From Taudactylus pleione (Eukaryota > Chordata > Amphibia > Anura > Myobatrachidae), in contig JAUIMM010001592.1 in assembly GCA_031769625.1 (NCBI GenBank), positions 627,501 to 691,500 of the forward strand: a stretch of 64,000 bases of DNA, read 5' to 3'. Under the pieces are notes generated by a model. The model made no database searches, was not told the DNA's origin, and worked only from the letters and a program-made list of their open reading frames with translations. This document shows, one piece after another, positions 1 through 39,849 of this stretch. How positions within the stretch are numbered: position 1 is the stretch's first letter; every line of letters starts with the position of its first letter. The translations under genes and the position numbers were made by a program.

Positions 1-60
1 CCCTATGGACTTCGTAGAAATAGAGATAACAAGTGTAAGTTCTTACCATATCTCATATTA
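1..60 (+). mobile_element. Terminus of a DIRS retrotransposon (rest upstream of window)
   Basis: The first bases (CCCTATGGACTTCGTAGAAA, then a GTAAGTTCTTACCATATCTC stretch) match the right-hand terminus of the DIRS copies ending near 40310 and 15347. The match stops at about position 54. It lies in the pik3c2a intron before the exon at 289, showing that this intron also took a DIRS insertion. Confidence 0.6.
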
Positions 61-288
61 TACAGGTAGATGAGAGCACCCCGTTCTGTTGTACACAGAG
101 GCGTTGGAGCCTGAGCAGGGGAACGGGACTGTAACCGGAATCTGACATGGGCGCGAGGCAGTTGCTACAATTGCTTAAAATAGCCTTTTTGCGTGTGTAT
201 TATCTCTTTTGTGCTCTGTATGTCTCACGCGTGGCCTGAGAACTACATTACATCGGTGGCTTTAGTAATTGTGCTCTGTTCCTTGCAG

Positions 289-28174
<27,886 letters not shown>

Positions 28175-29685
28175 GGAACCCGTCAGTCACTGACCGCATT
28201 GGACCAATCCCGCAATGGATATATTGTAGATGTTTTAGTGTATCTAAAAGACTGATCTATAGAGACTTTTAACCCGTTATTTTTGCGGCATTTAATAGGG
28301 AATGTTTCATGCGCACTGCTCGAGACCTGCCCAATAGTATCACTATTTACCAATAGAATAAGAGTGAGAAAACAGTAGCAGGCACCTGACTGTGGGTACG
28401 CGCAGCCCAACGATGACCACTATTCAGTAAGCTGTGGGTTGTGCCCGTCATTAATTCTAGTGTAGCGTCAGCCCTGCCATCGTCCGTTAACACCATAACT
28501 TGAAGATGTTTCTTTTATCATTCCTCAACCACTTAATGTGTGGACTCTGAGCGCCCCCTAGTGACTGCTGCAGGTTCTGCATTTCTCTAGACCACAAGCA
28601 TTGGCTACAAGCGCTGGTCCTGTTTCAAGTCTGCTGTATATATTGTTTTAACATCTAGCGTTCTGATCAGTGCTCTGTATGTACGATTAATATAACATGT
28701 TTTTAAATTCACATTTATTAAACCGAATAGGCACATATTGGCCATCAGGGGTATGTTATGTGAATTCATCAGTCCTAGCTATAAGAGGTCATATTAATCT
28801 CTGTATAACAGCACTTGTTTCCTTATAGCCAGTCTGAATACAGCCGGTAGAATGTCTTTTTACAGTGCAATAGGGCTGCTATAAATTACAGTATACCAAT
28901 TCTGCATCTTTGGGGCTTCTGTCTGTAGACAGTAGAGGTCTAGTCTGTGAACTGTCTATTTTTAGAGATTGTCGAGCCACTGTCTGCTCTGTGTGTTGTA
29001 TAAAGGGAATTTGGAGGGAAGAGACAATATTATTCATCTAAAGAGCACAAAACGTAGCATCACGTAGGTCTGTAACCAACCAAAGCTCGAGACTTTTCCA
29101 AAGGTTTGATTGTACTATAGACAATTGTATTTTTTAACAAATAATAATGTATTTAGCTCATTTCACGAGTAGTTTTGATACAATTGAGAGAGACAGAAAA
29201 GTGGATATATGTTACTATTTCTGGGCATAGCAATACCGCCGCACTGCAGTAAAAGGACCCAATAGAATAACTTTCTAAGTAAATCTCGCCATTTTACAGT
29301 GAAATCCATTTAATTCCGTGTAAGGCAAAAACTCTGCCATTATTAAAGAAAATGTTTGCTTCACTTCGATGAACGGAAAACGCGCCCCAGAAATCAGTGT
29401 AGTGTTTTGTTGCTCACACAGAGGAATCGCTCTGTCCCACAAGTGTGCGATATTGTGTATAAAATGTACATTGTATTTATTGAGTGTCTGTTATGGTTGT
29501 CTGACTAACTGTTCTATTAATTCTGTTTACTTACGGTGGCACCAACATAATCCAAACTAGTGTCCAATACATTATTTTTAACTGCGGAGATGAATTCAAG
29601 ATTTTCCTGATCAATTTCATATACTGGCCAACACCTCCATATTGCTCATTTTTGTTGAAATAAAGTTTTGCTAGTTTTGCATTCA
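28175..29685 (+). other. pik3c2a: pik3c2a 3' untranslated region with poly(A) signal
   Basis: About 1.5 kb of AT-rich sequence without a conserved reading frame follows the stop codon. A canonical AATAAA lies at 29659-29664, with GT/T-rich sequence just after it, so cleavage is expected near 29680. No transposon was recognised inside it, in contrast to the DNA on either side. ORFs here are short and unsupported. Confidence 0.75.
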
Positions 29686-29689
29686 TATT

Positions 29690-30582
29690 GGCGTCCTCTG
29701 CTTATCTGTACGTTGGTCACTGTGACTGGGGTATAATTCATCCACTGGGGGACGCTGGAGATACACTCGGGTACAGACGGGCATTTATTTTTCAGGCTGC
29801 TGAGGAGCCTCTGTCTCTTTTCACATAAAAATTTTTAAGGTGCATCGTTCATGGGGCAGACTCCACGCAACCAGAGTCTAGCTGCTTCATGGACTGCTTC
29901 CGGCGGACCTCCACCCCCCATCACAGGGACTTGTCCGGGCTCCCCGAGTGCGGTGATCACCAATGCTGCAGCTCCACCGCGCACCCAGAGGTCCCAAGTA
30001 GCGGGTAAGTATGATCTGTTTTCCAACAGTGTTTACTAGACAAGCCACAATTAACACCCCTCCAGGGTCCCATGGGTGCCTATCGTTTGGAGGGGGGGAG
30101 GGTCAGCACCAACTTTTTTACAGCCCCTATCATCACTCCAGTCTGGGCCACTTCTTCCACAGAAAGGCAGCTGGAATTACCCACCTCCGTGGTCTGCCAT
30201 TATAGACTGCGGTGCCGACCCCCTCATTGCCTCAGCGGTCTGTCAAGGCTACACAGAGTACCGGATCTCCTCTGGAGCCAGTGCCACAGCTACAGAAGGC
30301 AGCCACCGCCGGAGACGTTCCTACCAGGACTCTGGCTTGTGCACTCTTCCCCTGCTATACGCTACAGGGGTGGTAGGGTTTAAATATAGACATTATCAAG
30401 AGGTGGTTGCACGTGAGAGTGTTATTATCAGGGGTTCCTTAAACCTGCCAACATTCTCTTACTGTATATTCTGTGCTAGTCATGCTGTAATAATCTGTGC
30501 TAATTAGACTACTTGACAGTGGGAACTGTACCTGCCAAAACTCTGGTATTCCTGCACAAGTTAGACTGTTAGTGGAGTTTCT
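29690..30582 (+). mobile_element. Probable 5' part of a third DIRS-like family, interrupted at 30583
   Basis: The sequence near 29739 (ATTCATCCACTGGGGGACGC) resembles the segment that resumes at about 40313 (TTGAATCCATGGGGGACAAT) and, inverted, the segment at 34209 (CCCCAGTGGATGAAGAAAAC). I infer one older element broken by two younger DIRS insertions. Frames of 60-140 codons at 30011-30507 have no recognisable domain. Confidence 0.35.
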
Positions 30583-31283
30583 TCTTTAGGGTCCACAGGG
30601 AGACATTGGGGTGTAGGTGGGACCTGGAGGACCAGACACCAACGGCAAAGCTTTTCAATCCCAGGATGCCACCTATACCCCGCCCGCAGCCTGAGGGCAT
30701 CTCCGTTTTGTTTATGTCCGACAGGAGCTGGATCACCTTTTTAACAGTGGGCTGCTATTAAGCAGCCCAAGCTTACTTTTATGATTTCATTTTATTTTTT
30801 ATTTATCTTCTATGAGCAGCAGCTCATGGGACGTCTGCACTGCTGCTCCATCACCCCTCCGTGGCGCTGTGACGCCAGCCCTCAGCTAGGTGCTCTCAGC
30901 GGGACTCTTGAGGGGGACCTAGCTAGCAGAGGCTCCCTGGACCCCAGACTGCAGCCGGGAACAAGGGGACAGGTAAGGTGGATCCCCACTTTTCGGTCTT
31001 GGGAGACAGACCGGAGGCGCTGACGTGGACACTGGTTCATTTTCCATTTTCTGCAACGCTGAAACAGAACGCGGGAACGCTGGGTCCAGTCTCCCTGTAT
31101 ACCTCCCCCAAGGGCCAGATTATACAGCGCTATAGCCTACCAGCCATTGCGGTCTTGTAGTTGATTTTAGTGCCCACTGCAGTTATATTGTATATTTCTG
31201 CATTGTATGTGACTTATGCTAGCGCTGCTGTCTGTTTTCTTCATGACTTTCAGCTACTACACAGTCACAGTGTGTCAATTCAC

Positions 31284-32300
31284 GCTGCAATGCAGACCCT
31301 GGAATACATGGTCTCCACCTTCGATATGGTGGAGTTCACTCAGTTTCACTCCAGGCCCCTACAACACCTGATCCTCTCCAGGTGGAACGGGCTGCCCCAT
31401 CTGCTTAGATTCCAGATGATGGGCCTCTTCCTGGAGGTTTGCCTGTCCCTAGTCTGGTGGCTACAGACATCCCACTTAGACAGGGATGCCCCTTTTGGAA
31501 CCCTGGACTGGGCACTCCTCACCACGGATGCAAGTCTCCGCGGGTGGGGTGCACTGACCGGCCAACACTCCTTCCAAGGCCACTGGGCTCCAGCCGAGAG
31601 AGTCTTACCAATCAACGTCCTGGAACTCCGAGCCATTTACAGAGCTCTAACGCTGGCTCAGGATATTCTTTAGGGCAGGCCAGTACAAGTACAGTCCGAC
31701 CTCACCACGGCAGTGGTCTACCTCAATCACCAAGCAGGCACTCGGAGTCTAACAGCAATGGCAGAAGCATCCCGCATTCTCATATGGACAGAATGCCATC
31801 TCCGCAGGGTTCATCCCAGGAATTTTCAATTGGGAAGCGGATTTCCACAGCCGTCATGACGTGCATGCAGGAGAGTGGTCTCTACATCCAGAAGTTTTTC
31901 AGCTCCTGATGGACAAATGGGGTCTATTGGATGTGGACCTCATGGCTTCAAGCCACAACCACAAACTTCCAGTGTATGGAGCCAGGACAAGGGACCCCAA
32001 CGTGGCCTTCGTAGATATATTATCTGTGAGGTGGACTTTCCATATGGCATACCTCTTCTCTCCAATATCCCTTCTTCCTCTGTTTTTTTGGAAGTTCAAA
32101 CAGGAAGGGGGCACAGTCCTGTTGGTAGCTCTGGCTTGGCACAGACACCATTGGTACTCCATTCTTCAAAATCTTTCCATAGATGTTCCTCTTCAACTTC
32201 CTCTCCGACCAGACCTGTTGTCTCAGGGTCCCTGTCTACATCCGGAACTGGCCCGCCTGTCTTTAACGGCTTGGCTCTTGAAACATCCCTCCTAAGGACT
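31284..32300 (+). pseudogene. DIRS RNase H and methylase-like region
   Basis: The frame at 31161-31673 shows FTQFHSRPLQHLILSRWNG, LTTDASLRGWG and LPINVLELRAIYRAL, the DIRS RNase H core, ending at a TAG (31671-31673). Further on, DLMASSHNHKLPVYGARTRD matches the region that follows RNase H in DIRS proteins, often described as Dam-methylase-like. It is co-linear with 37821-38699. Stops and shifts make it non-functional. Confidence 0.8.
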
Positions 32301-33276
32301 AAGGGATTTTCTAGCTCTGTGGTCCAGACCATGCTCTGCATGAAAACCAGCCTTGGACAGAATTTATCACCAGATATGGCATACATATTCCAATGCTCCT
32401 AGAAACTATGACCCTCAAGTTTTTAAGGTTTCTAGAATACTTGCCTTTCTTCAGGCTGGATTTTATCTCTGAAAGTGCACGTCTCTGCTCTGTCCATCTG
32501 GTTCCAGCGCATAATTGCTCCTCTACCGGATGTTCACACCTTCCTACAAGGTGTTCTACATATACAACCTCCCTTTGTACCTCCTGTGGCTCTGTGGGAT
32601 TTGTCAGTGGTTCTCCACACACTTCAGGAACCTCCATTCAAACTCCTGAAATCAGTGGATGTCAAGTGGCTCACTGCGAAGTCTCTGTTTCTTCTGGCTA
32701 TAGCATCTGCCCATAGGATATTAGATTTAGGGGCTCTTTCATGTCGCTCCCCCTTTTTAATCTTTCATCAGGACAGGGCTGTTCTTAGAACGTGCCCGGG
32801 CTTCCTTCCCAAGGTGGTTTCTCGTTTCCACCTTAATGAGGAAATTGTGGTTCAGGTCTTTGAATCACCAGACCTCTCGGCATGTGAAGCTTCTTTGAAT
32901 GTGGTCCGTGCTGTGAAGATATACGTGGACCATACTAGTTCCATCAGGAAATTGGACTCCTTCTTCATCTTATATGGATTCCATAAGAGGGGATGGAGCT
33001 AACAAACAGACCCTGGCCAGATGGCTTCGCATGACTATCTCACAGGCTTACACTCAGACTGGCCTTCCTGTGCCAGCTAGAGTATCTGCTCATTCTATTC
33101 GCTCTGTGGGGCCCTCGTGGGTAGGCCGGCGTGGTGCCTCTGCTGAACAATGCAAGGCAGCCACATGGTCTTCTGTCCACACCTTAGGTTTTTATGCCTT
33201 TGATACATTTGCCTCTCAGGATGCTTTCTTCAGGCGCAGGGCTCTCCTTTCAGCTCAGGAGCGTCCCTGCCCTTGA
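32205..33276 (+). pseudogene. DIRS tyrosine recombinase, two main frames
   Basis: 32475-33002 carries VSALSIWFQR, IQPPFVPPVALWDLSVVL and SAHRILDLGALSCRSPF (catalytic arginine region). 32974-33276 carries AHSIRSVGPSW (HxxR motif) and LGFYAFDTF (candidate catalytic tyrosine), ending at 33276. A frameshift near 32975-33000 separates the halves. Co-linear with the recombinase at 38.7-39.84 kb. Confidence 0.82.
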
Positions 33277-33689
33277 ACAACTGCTATGGGACATCCCCAT
33301 TGTGGAGCCCTATGGACCCTGAAGAAAAGGAGTTATGGTAAAACTCACCCATGTTAACTCTTTCTTCGAAGTCTACAGGGTACCCATCCTGCCGCATCTG
33401 GCTTCTATGGGTTTCTTTTCTTGGTCACTTTCCTTTTCTGTGTGAGAGTGTGATTCCTCAGTGTACCAGTCTTTCTTCTCTCCTATCCTGCTCCAGCCTT
33501 GGGCTAGTTAACAAAACTGAGTTACCTTCAGGCTGTGGGCGGGGTATAGGGGGAAGGACTGGAGCATCCTGGGAGTGAAAGGTTTGCTGTTGGTGTCCGA
33601 TCCTCCAAATACCACCTACACCCCCATTGTCTCCCTGTGGCTCTATGGACTTCGAAGAGAGTTAACAAGGGTAAGTTTTACCATAACTC

Positions 33690-34254
33690 TCCTTTTCTCA
33701 CTGTATCCGTGAAGTTACCAGACAGGCTTACATTGCACAGGGTCAGCCAGTCCCTACTAGGATTTCGGCTCATTCCTCGCAATCGATAGGCGTTCCTAGG
33801 TTGGTGCACCATGGGATATCTGCAGCTCAGCTCTGTTGGGCTGCCACCTGGTCTTCCGTGCATACCTTAGTGCAGTGGTTCTCAAACTCTGTCCACAGGA
33901 CCCCACACAGTTCACTTTTTCCAGGTCACCCAGCAGGTGCACAGGTGTATTCATTACTCACTGACATGTCTTAAAAGACCAACAGGTGGAGCTAATTATA
34001 TCACTAGTAATAATGAGAGGAGACCTGCAAAACATGCACCGTTTGGGGTCCTGAGGACAGTTTGAGAACATGTGCTTTAGTGAAATTCTAGCTTTTGACA
34101 CTTTTGCACCCAAGGAGGCTAATTTTTGGGTGCAGGGTGCTTTGTGCATCAACAGAGCGTGCTCTCCCTTAAGGCCTGCTTTGGTATGTCCCCATTATAT
34201 CTCCAGTGTACCCCAGTGGATGAAGAAAACATGATTTTTGTACATACCAGTAAT
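33690..34254 (+). mobile_element. 3' fragment of another DIRS-like element (recombinase C-terminus)
   Basis: 33700-33870 and 34083-34180 read as a recombinase C-terminus (HSSQSIGVPRL-like, then CWAATWSSVHTL), split by a hAT MITE. It differs from both flanking DIRS copies, so it belongs to a third family. At 34209-34254 it shows CCCCAGTGGATGAAG, an element-end sequence, right where the next DIRS begins. Confidence 0.6.
33873..34074. mobile_element. 202-bp hAT MITE with 8-bp target duplication
   Basis: Begins CAGTGGTTCTCAAACTCTG and ends GGACAGTTTGAGAACATGTG. It is flanked by CCTTAGTG (33865-33872) and CTTTAGTG (34075-34082), an 8-bp duplication with one change, as expected for hAT. Internal landmarks are CACAGGTGTATTCATTACTC and CAACAGGTGGAGCTAATTA. 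Other copies are at 42867-43071, 53345-53544 and a partial one near 51530. Confidence 0.88.
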
Positions 34255-35448
34255 ATCCTTTCTACTTCAGGGTCCATAGGAATCCACAGGGTGACCTTGG
34301 GGTATAGCTGGATCCTCGGGCACCACAGAGTTAAAGCTTTTAGCTGCTCCCAGGATGCACTTGGGTCCATTCTCCTCTATACCCCGCCCCCAAGCCACAG
34401 GCACCTCAGTTTAAGCTGGTGCCTGGCCGGAATCGGGTCACCCTGCGGGGGGCAGCCCCCTAAAGCTTTTTATTTTTTAACTTCGTTAAATTTATTTATT
34501 TTTATTTTTACTACAGTTTTTTTTCTCCAGAGCGGCAGCGATGGGCTGTCTGTACAGACACCCACGCTGCCGCTCCTTCTCCTTGCTGGTGCCGCCAGTA
34601 CTAAACTGGGGATCGCAGCGGGGGAAAGCCAGAGTCTGTACTGGCCGGACTCTGGTTTCCCCCGGGACTGCTGCCGGAGACGCCGGGGAGATCAAGGTAA
34701 GCCGCGCACCGCTGATTGGTGGTGCGCGGGTTCCTTTTAAACGCAGTCCCATGCCCCCGGTCTAGGGGACAGACCGGGGGCGCTAGCGGTGGCAGCGGGC
34801 TCCCCCTCCATTGGAGGCATACCCCGCCAGACCACCAGCGTGAATAATGCGGGATGCCGGCAACCCGGGGGTTAATATGCTAGCCAGGGGAGGAAGCCTT
34901 CCCTGTCTAGCAGCTCCTCCCCTCAGCTCAGCGCGCCTTTTAGCTAGTAGTCTGGCGTCGCTGAGCTGCAGATACTCGGTCACTCCTCCTCTGAGGTCTC
35001 CAGCAGCCATTTTCTCCAGTGGCAGCGCAGATATTCTCTGGGAGCACGTGGACCGGTCCCCCTGTGTACCTCTCCCCTGCAAAAGGACAGTGTACACAGC
35101 ACTATAGCCCTTCCAGACACTGAATCTGGGCAGGTTGATTGTAGTGGAAAGGTGCAGTGAGTATATCTTCCTGCATGGTATGTGACTTTTGCTAGTGCTG
35201 CCTGTCTGTGCTAATTTCTACTTACTGTCAGCCTATACCTATCCCTTTCCTTCTCCTACAAGCCCTACAGGTGTGCGGGGGAAGGGTGTTTCTACTGACC
35301 TCACTTATATAGATCACGTATTTGTGAGGTCCGTCACATACAGTTGTGTGCTACACAGGGCCATATTGTTGGCTGTTGACCAGCACACTGGTGAGTGCGC
35401 ACGTTTTCTTCCTATGTCATAACTGTATATTTAATTATATAGTCTGTC

Positions 35449-36971
35449 ATGTCTGAGGAGATTGAGCACTCCGTGGCTCCGGTATTGTTCTCCTGCAGGC
35501 GCTGTTCTGCAGGAGTGGATAGGGAGGATTTGTCACAGGACGGCCTGTGCTAGGCGGTCCCTGGTACGTCTAAACCTCCTATGTCGCAGGAGCCACCATG
35601 GGCGATGTTTTCCCAGGTGCTGGTGTCCATCGTGGACCGTCTGTCGGTCCCGACTGCCGTCCCTACTAGGGTGTTGCCCCAGCCTACCATCCCCCATTCC
35701 CCGGGTGTCCCACAATTATTGCAGACTCCCCTGGGGTCTCAGCCTGTTGGTCCCTATGCGGGGTTGCCAATGTATATACAGTCCACCCCTATGGCGCAGC
35801 AGGCTGTGGTGCCGTTTCAGGCTCCTGTGGCAGCTCCTCCACCCTGGGTGGATGTGCTTTCCCACACTGTCCAAGATTTGGCAGCAGCATCTTCGGCTTT
35901 TCAGTCGATGTTGCGCATTTCAGGGCGTCTAAACACACAGTTATGGTGCAGGCTGCACATTTTTCGGACTCTGAGGGGCCCTTGGATGATGGTGAGGTGC
36001 AGGATGACTCGGATGCCTCAGTCCAGGAGGTAGACACTAAGTCTTCCATCAAAGTGCGGGCTCTGGTTAGGGCGGTGCGGGCCATTCTTCTGATTGAGGA
36101 TGAGGCACCCGCTCCCAAGTCGAGGTATCCTAGTTTTAAAAAAGTTAAGGTTACTTCTGCAGCGTTCCCCTTGTCTGATCAGTTGACGGATCACATGGTG
36201 GTGGCCTGGCAGACGCCCAGTAAGTGATACCTGCCACAGAATCGGTTGGCGTCCAATTATCCGTTTCCAGAGGCGCATTGTAAGAAATGGGAAACTCCGC
36301 CTGCTGTCGATTCCCATGTAACACGCCTCATCAGGAGTGCTACTTTGCCATTGCCGTCTATATCCTCGCTGAAGGATCCTACGGACAGGAAGGTGGAGAC
36401 TTGTCTAAAGTCTATTTACTCTCTCTCAGGGGCAGTAGCCCGACCGTCCATGGCCATCTCCTGGGTGGCCTAGGCCATTGAGGGTTGGGCCAACGCCTTG
36501 GAGGATACGTTTACGGATGAAGCTCTGGATGTCCAGAGGGCGTTGTTAGGACAGATGAGAGATGCCGCTTCCTACATTGGAGAAGCATCTTTGGATGCTA
36601 GTCTGCTGACCTCTAGGGTTTCGGCGGCAGCAGTGTCTGCTCGCAGATCCTTGTGGTTGAGGTCTTTGAGAGCAGACGCTGATTCAAAGAAAGGCTTGGA
36701 GGCCTTACCTTTTAATGGAGAGTTACTATTTGGTCCGGACCTGGACAAAATAGTAGATACCCTGGCAAAATCCAAGTCAGCCTTCCTCCCTTCAGCTACG
36801 ACACCTGCTAAGGTCCGGAGCTCTGCCTTTTGCTCCTTTCGGGTTCAGGGCAGGGCAAAGGGTCAGTCCTTCCTGAGGCAGTCCGCAACCAAGACCGCCT
36901 CAAAGCCAAAGAAGCAAGCCTGGAGTGCTAGGCGCCCTTCTTCCAAGCAAGAAGATAAGCCTTCTGCATAA
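35449..36971 (+). pseudogene. DIRS gag-like ORF, broken
   Basis: Begins near ATG 35449 (MSEEIEHSVAP). It has a proline-rich middle (35581-35860), an acidic stretch SDSEGPLDDGEVQDDSDAS at about 35962, a conserved block (RLIRSATLPLPSISSLKDPT) and a C-terminal segment 36498-36971 rich in Ala, Ser and Lys with LFGPDLDKIVDTLAKS and a basic tail. At least three shifts or stops interrupt it (near 35935, 36225 and 36470). DIRS ORF1 proteins are poorly conserved; the assignment rests on position and on the matching fragment in the antisense copy. Confidence 0.65.
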
Positions 36972-37031
36972 TGGGACGGGCCTCCCTCTGGGGGACCCCA
37001 GAGTGGGGGGCCGACTTCTTCAATTCACCCA

Positions 37032-38699
37032 GTGCTGGCACAATACCACCACGGATGCCTGGGTGCGAGAAGTGGTCTTTTCGGCACAGGCCGCCTCGCC
37101 AGTTTTTTTGCACGAGTCCTTCTCAGAAAAACAAACAAGGCCTTGCAGGTTCAGGAAGCCATAGAGGTCTTGCTGACGGCGGGGGTTGTTATACCCGTAC
37201 CACAATCTCAACGTGGGATGGGGTATTACTCTACGCTGTTTCTGGTGCAGAAACCCAATGGCTCTCATCGCCCCATCCTCAATTTGAAGTCCCTGAACAG
37301 GTTTCTCAGGGTTCCCAAATTCAGGGAAACTTTGCGTTCCATCATTCTGGCGATGGAACCGGGGGATTATATGGTCTCCCTGGATATCCAGGATGCCTAC
37401 CTCCATGTGCCTATAGCAACATCGCACCAACGGTTTCTGCGGTTTGCTATTCTCAACAACCACTACCAATTCAGGGCTCTACCCTTTGGCCTCTCCACGG
37501 CACAGAGGGTATTTACTAAGGTGATGGCTGTCATGGCGGCTCACCTTCGGAGCCAGGGGATACGGTTGCTACCGTATCTAGACGACCTCCTCTTGCTGGC
37601 AAGCTCCCCGGAGGTACTGATCCAGCATCTCCACCTGACGGTCGCTTGTCTACAGGCGTACGGGTGAATGATCAACTGGAAGAAGTCCTCCTTCATCCCA
37701 TCACAGCGGATGGTTCATTAGGGGGCCCTGCTGGACTCTCGTCAGCAACGGATTTTTCTGACTCCAGAGAAGGTCTCCTCCTTACAGCTGCGGATTCACA
37801 GTTGTCTGAGCAGTGGCAGAGTGTTGGTGCACTCAGCGATGAGCGTTTTGGGGTCCATGGTGTCGGCATTCTACATGGTGGAGTTTGCCCAGTTCCATTC
37901 AAGGCCCCTGCGGAGGCTGATTCTTTCGGAATGGAACGGATTGCCACACAGGATCCGCTCTCAGATGCTGGTGTTGTCCTCGGAGGTGCGTCTGTCCCTT
38001 GCCTGGTGGCTACAGACGGCTCATCTCCTCGAGGGGCGCCCCTTTTGGATCCCGGAATGGGTTCTGCTCACGACAGATGCCAGTCTCCGGGGTTGGGGGG
38101 CGGTGACAGGCTCCTTGTCACTTCAGGGTCGTTGGTCGGCGGAGGAAGCGATTCTTCCCATCAACATCCTGGAACTGCGGGCAGTGTACAGAGCCCTGCA
38201 GTCGTCCGGCACTGCTCTTCACGGAAGGGCCGTTCAGGTGCAGTCAGACAACGCCACCACAGTGGTGTACATCAATCACCAGGGAGGGACTCGCAGTCAA
38301 GCTGCGATGTCAGAGGTGTCCCGCGTCCTGGCTTGGGCAGAGTGCTATCTTCCAGCTCTCTCGGCAGTCTTCATCCCGGGAGTCCTCAATTGGGAGGCAG
38401 ACTTCCTCACCTGTTACGACGTGCATCCCGGGGAATGGTCGCTTCATCCAGAGGTATTCCAACTACTCGTGGACAAGTGGGGGCTGCCAGAGCTGGACCT
38501 GATGGTGCCCCGTCACAATCACAAGCTGCCCGTGTACGGGTCAAGGACAAGGGACGCAGGCGCAAGTCTAATAGACGCGCTGTTGGTGAAATGGCTGTTT
38601 CACCTGGCTTACTTGTTCCCTCCGATATCTCTGCTGCCTCGGGTCCTGCGCAAGTTCAAGCAGGACAGAGGCGCACTGATCCTGGTGGCCCCAGCGTAG
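37032..38699 (+). pseudogene. DIRS reverse transcriptase, RNase H and methylase-like ORF
   Basis: One frame is interrupted only by TGA 37665-37667 and TAG near 37719. RT: FLVQKPNGSHRPILNLKSLN, MVSLDIQDAYLHVPI, and the catalytic YLDD box at 37575-37586. RNase H: LTTDASLRGWGAVTG near 38065, INILELRAVYRAL, and VQSDNATTVVYINHQGG near 38237. After it, PELDLMVPRHNHKLPVYGS and YLFPPISLL match the Dam-methylase-like region seen in DIRS proteins (assignment from position and memory). It ends at TAG 38697-38699. The whole RNase H part is overlapped by another open frame (37646-39589). Confidence 0.85.
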
Positions 38700-39849
38700 C
38701 CCAGAAGGCCGTGGTACTCCGATCTGCGGAGCCTGTCTATCGACGCTCCGTACCTCCTACCTCAACGGCGGGACCTGTTGTCTCAGGGGCCCTGTCTTCA
38801 CCCGGATCTGGGTCGACTATCTTTGACGGCGTGGCTCTTGAGACAGCCGTCCTGAGGTCTCGGGGCTTTTCTAGCTCCGTTATTACCATGCTGAGGGTGC
38901 GCAAGCCTGCTTCCACGAGGATCTACCACAGAGTGTGGCACACTTGCCTCGCACCACTGAAAGTAAGAACATATGATCCCCAGGTGTTCCGGGTTTCGCG
39001 TATTCTGGCTTTCCTTCAGTCGGGTTTGGATTTAGGATTACGTCTTTCCTCACTGAAGGAGCACGTGTCTGCTCTGTCGGTGTGGTTCCAGCGCAGGATT
39101 GCTGCTATGCCGGACGTACACACCTTTTTCCAGGGTGTTTTAAGAATCCAGCCTCCCTTTGTGCCACCTGTGGCCCCGTGGGATTTGGCGGTGGTTCTTC
39201 GGGCCTTACCGGGTCCTCCTTTTGAGCCCTTTGAGTCAGTGGAGCTCAAGTGGCTAACTTTTAAGACGGTTTTCCTCTTGGAAATTGCTTCTGCCAGGAG
39301 GGTTTCGGATTTGGGGGCGCTTTCCTGTCGTCCCCCTTTTCTGGTTTTTCATCAGGACAGAGCGGTGCTTCGCACTCGTCCTGATTTCCTGCCTAAGGTG
39401 GTTTCCAGGTTCCATATTAATCAGGAAATTGTTGTACCAGCCTTTCAGTCGCCTGATCTTTCGGCTGGGGAGGCTTCCTTAGACGTTGTCCGTGCACTCC
39501 AGGTTTATGTGGACCGAACTAGTTCTGTGAAGAAGTCGCATTCTTTGTTTATCACAAGAGGGGTTGGCCTGCCAACAAACAGACTCTAGCCCGTTGGCTT
39601 TGTTCTGTTATTATTGAGGCTTATATGCAGGAGGGTTTACCTGTTCCAGCCTCTGTTAAGGCTCATTCCACTCGGTCTGTGGGCCCTTCTTAGGCTGCTA
39701 GCCGTGGCGCCTCTGCTGTTCAGCTGTGTAAGGCAGCCACCTGGTCTTCCATTCAGATCTTTTTGAGGTTCTATGCGTTTGACACCTTGCCTCTCAGGAT
39801 GCATCCTTTGGGGGCCGGGTCCTATCAGCACAGGAGCGTCCCCGCCCTT
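38700..39849 (+). pseudogene. DIRS tyrosine recombinase
   Basis: Open in a second frame to TAG at 39587-39589, then shifted by +1. Landmarks: TYDPQVFRVSRILAFLQSGL, VSALSVWFQRRIAAMPD, ARRVSDLGALSC (first catalytic Arg region), AHSTRSVGPS (HxxR) and RFYAFDT (candidate nucleophile Tyr). The tail after 39560 also has a TAG near 39692. Acts in the family by joining a circular cDNA to the genome without target duplication. The frame is open far upstream, to 37646. Confidence 0.85.

Larger units (their letters stand above)
30583..33690 (+). mobile_element. DIRS retrotransposon with gag and RT deleted
   Basis: The left terminus AGGGTCCACAGGGAGACATT (30589) and the right terminal region ending AATGTCTCCCTGTGG-like at about 33630 are inverted repeats. 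The shared inner arms are AAGCTTTTCAATCCCAGGATG and CATCCTGGGAGTGAAAGG. After about 0.7 kb of leader the element enters the RNase H region directly (31284), so gag and RT (about 5' half) are missing relative to 34.26-40.3 kb. RNase H, methylase-like and tyrosine recombinase regions follow, with several stops. An internal complementary region lies at about 33300-33400. Confidence 0.8.

Noticed and set aside
30011..30507. ORFs of 64-143 codons after the pik3c2a 3'UTR
   Set aside because: No domain recognised; the region looks like the 5' part of a retroelement rather than a host gene.
35462..35932. 156-codon frame overlapping the DIRS gag-like region
   Set aside because: It is a shadow of the gag-like frame that begins at 35449 and 35581; composition (Cys/Arg/Leu-rich) is typical of an off-frame reading.
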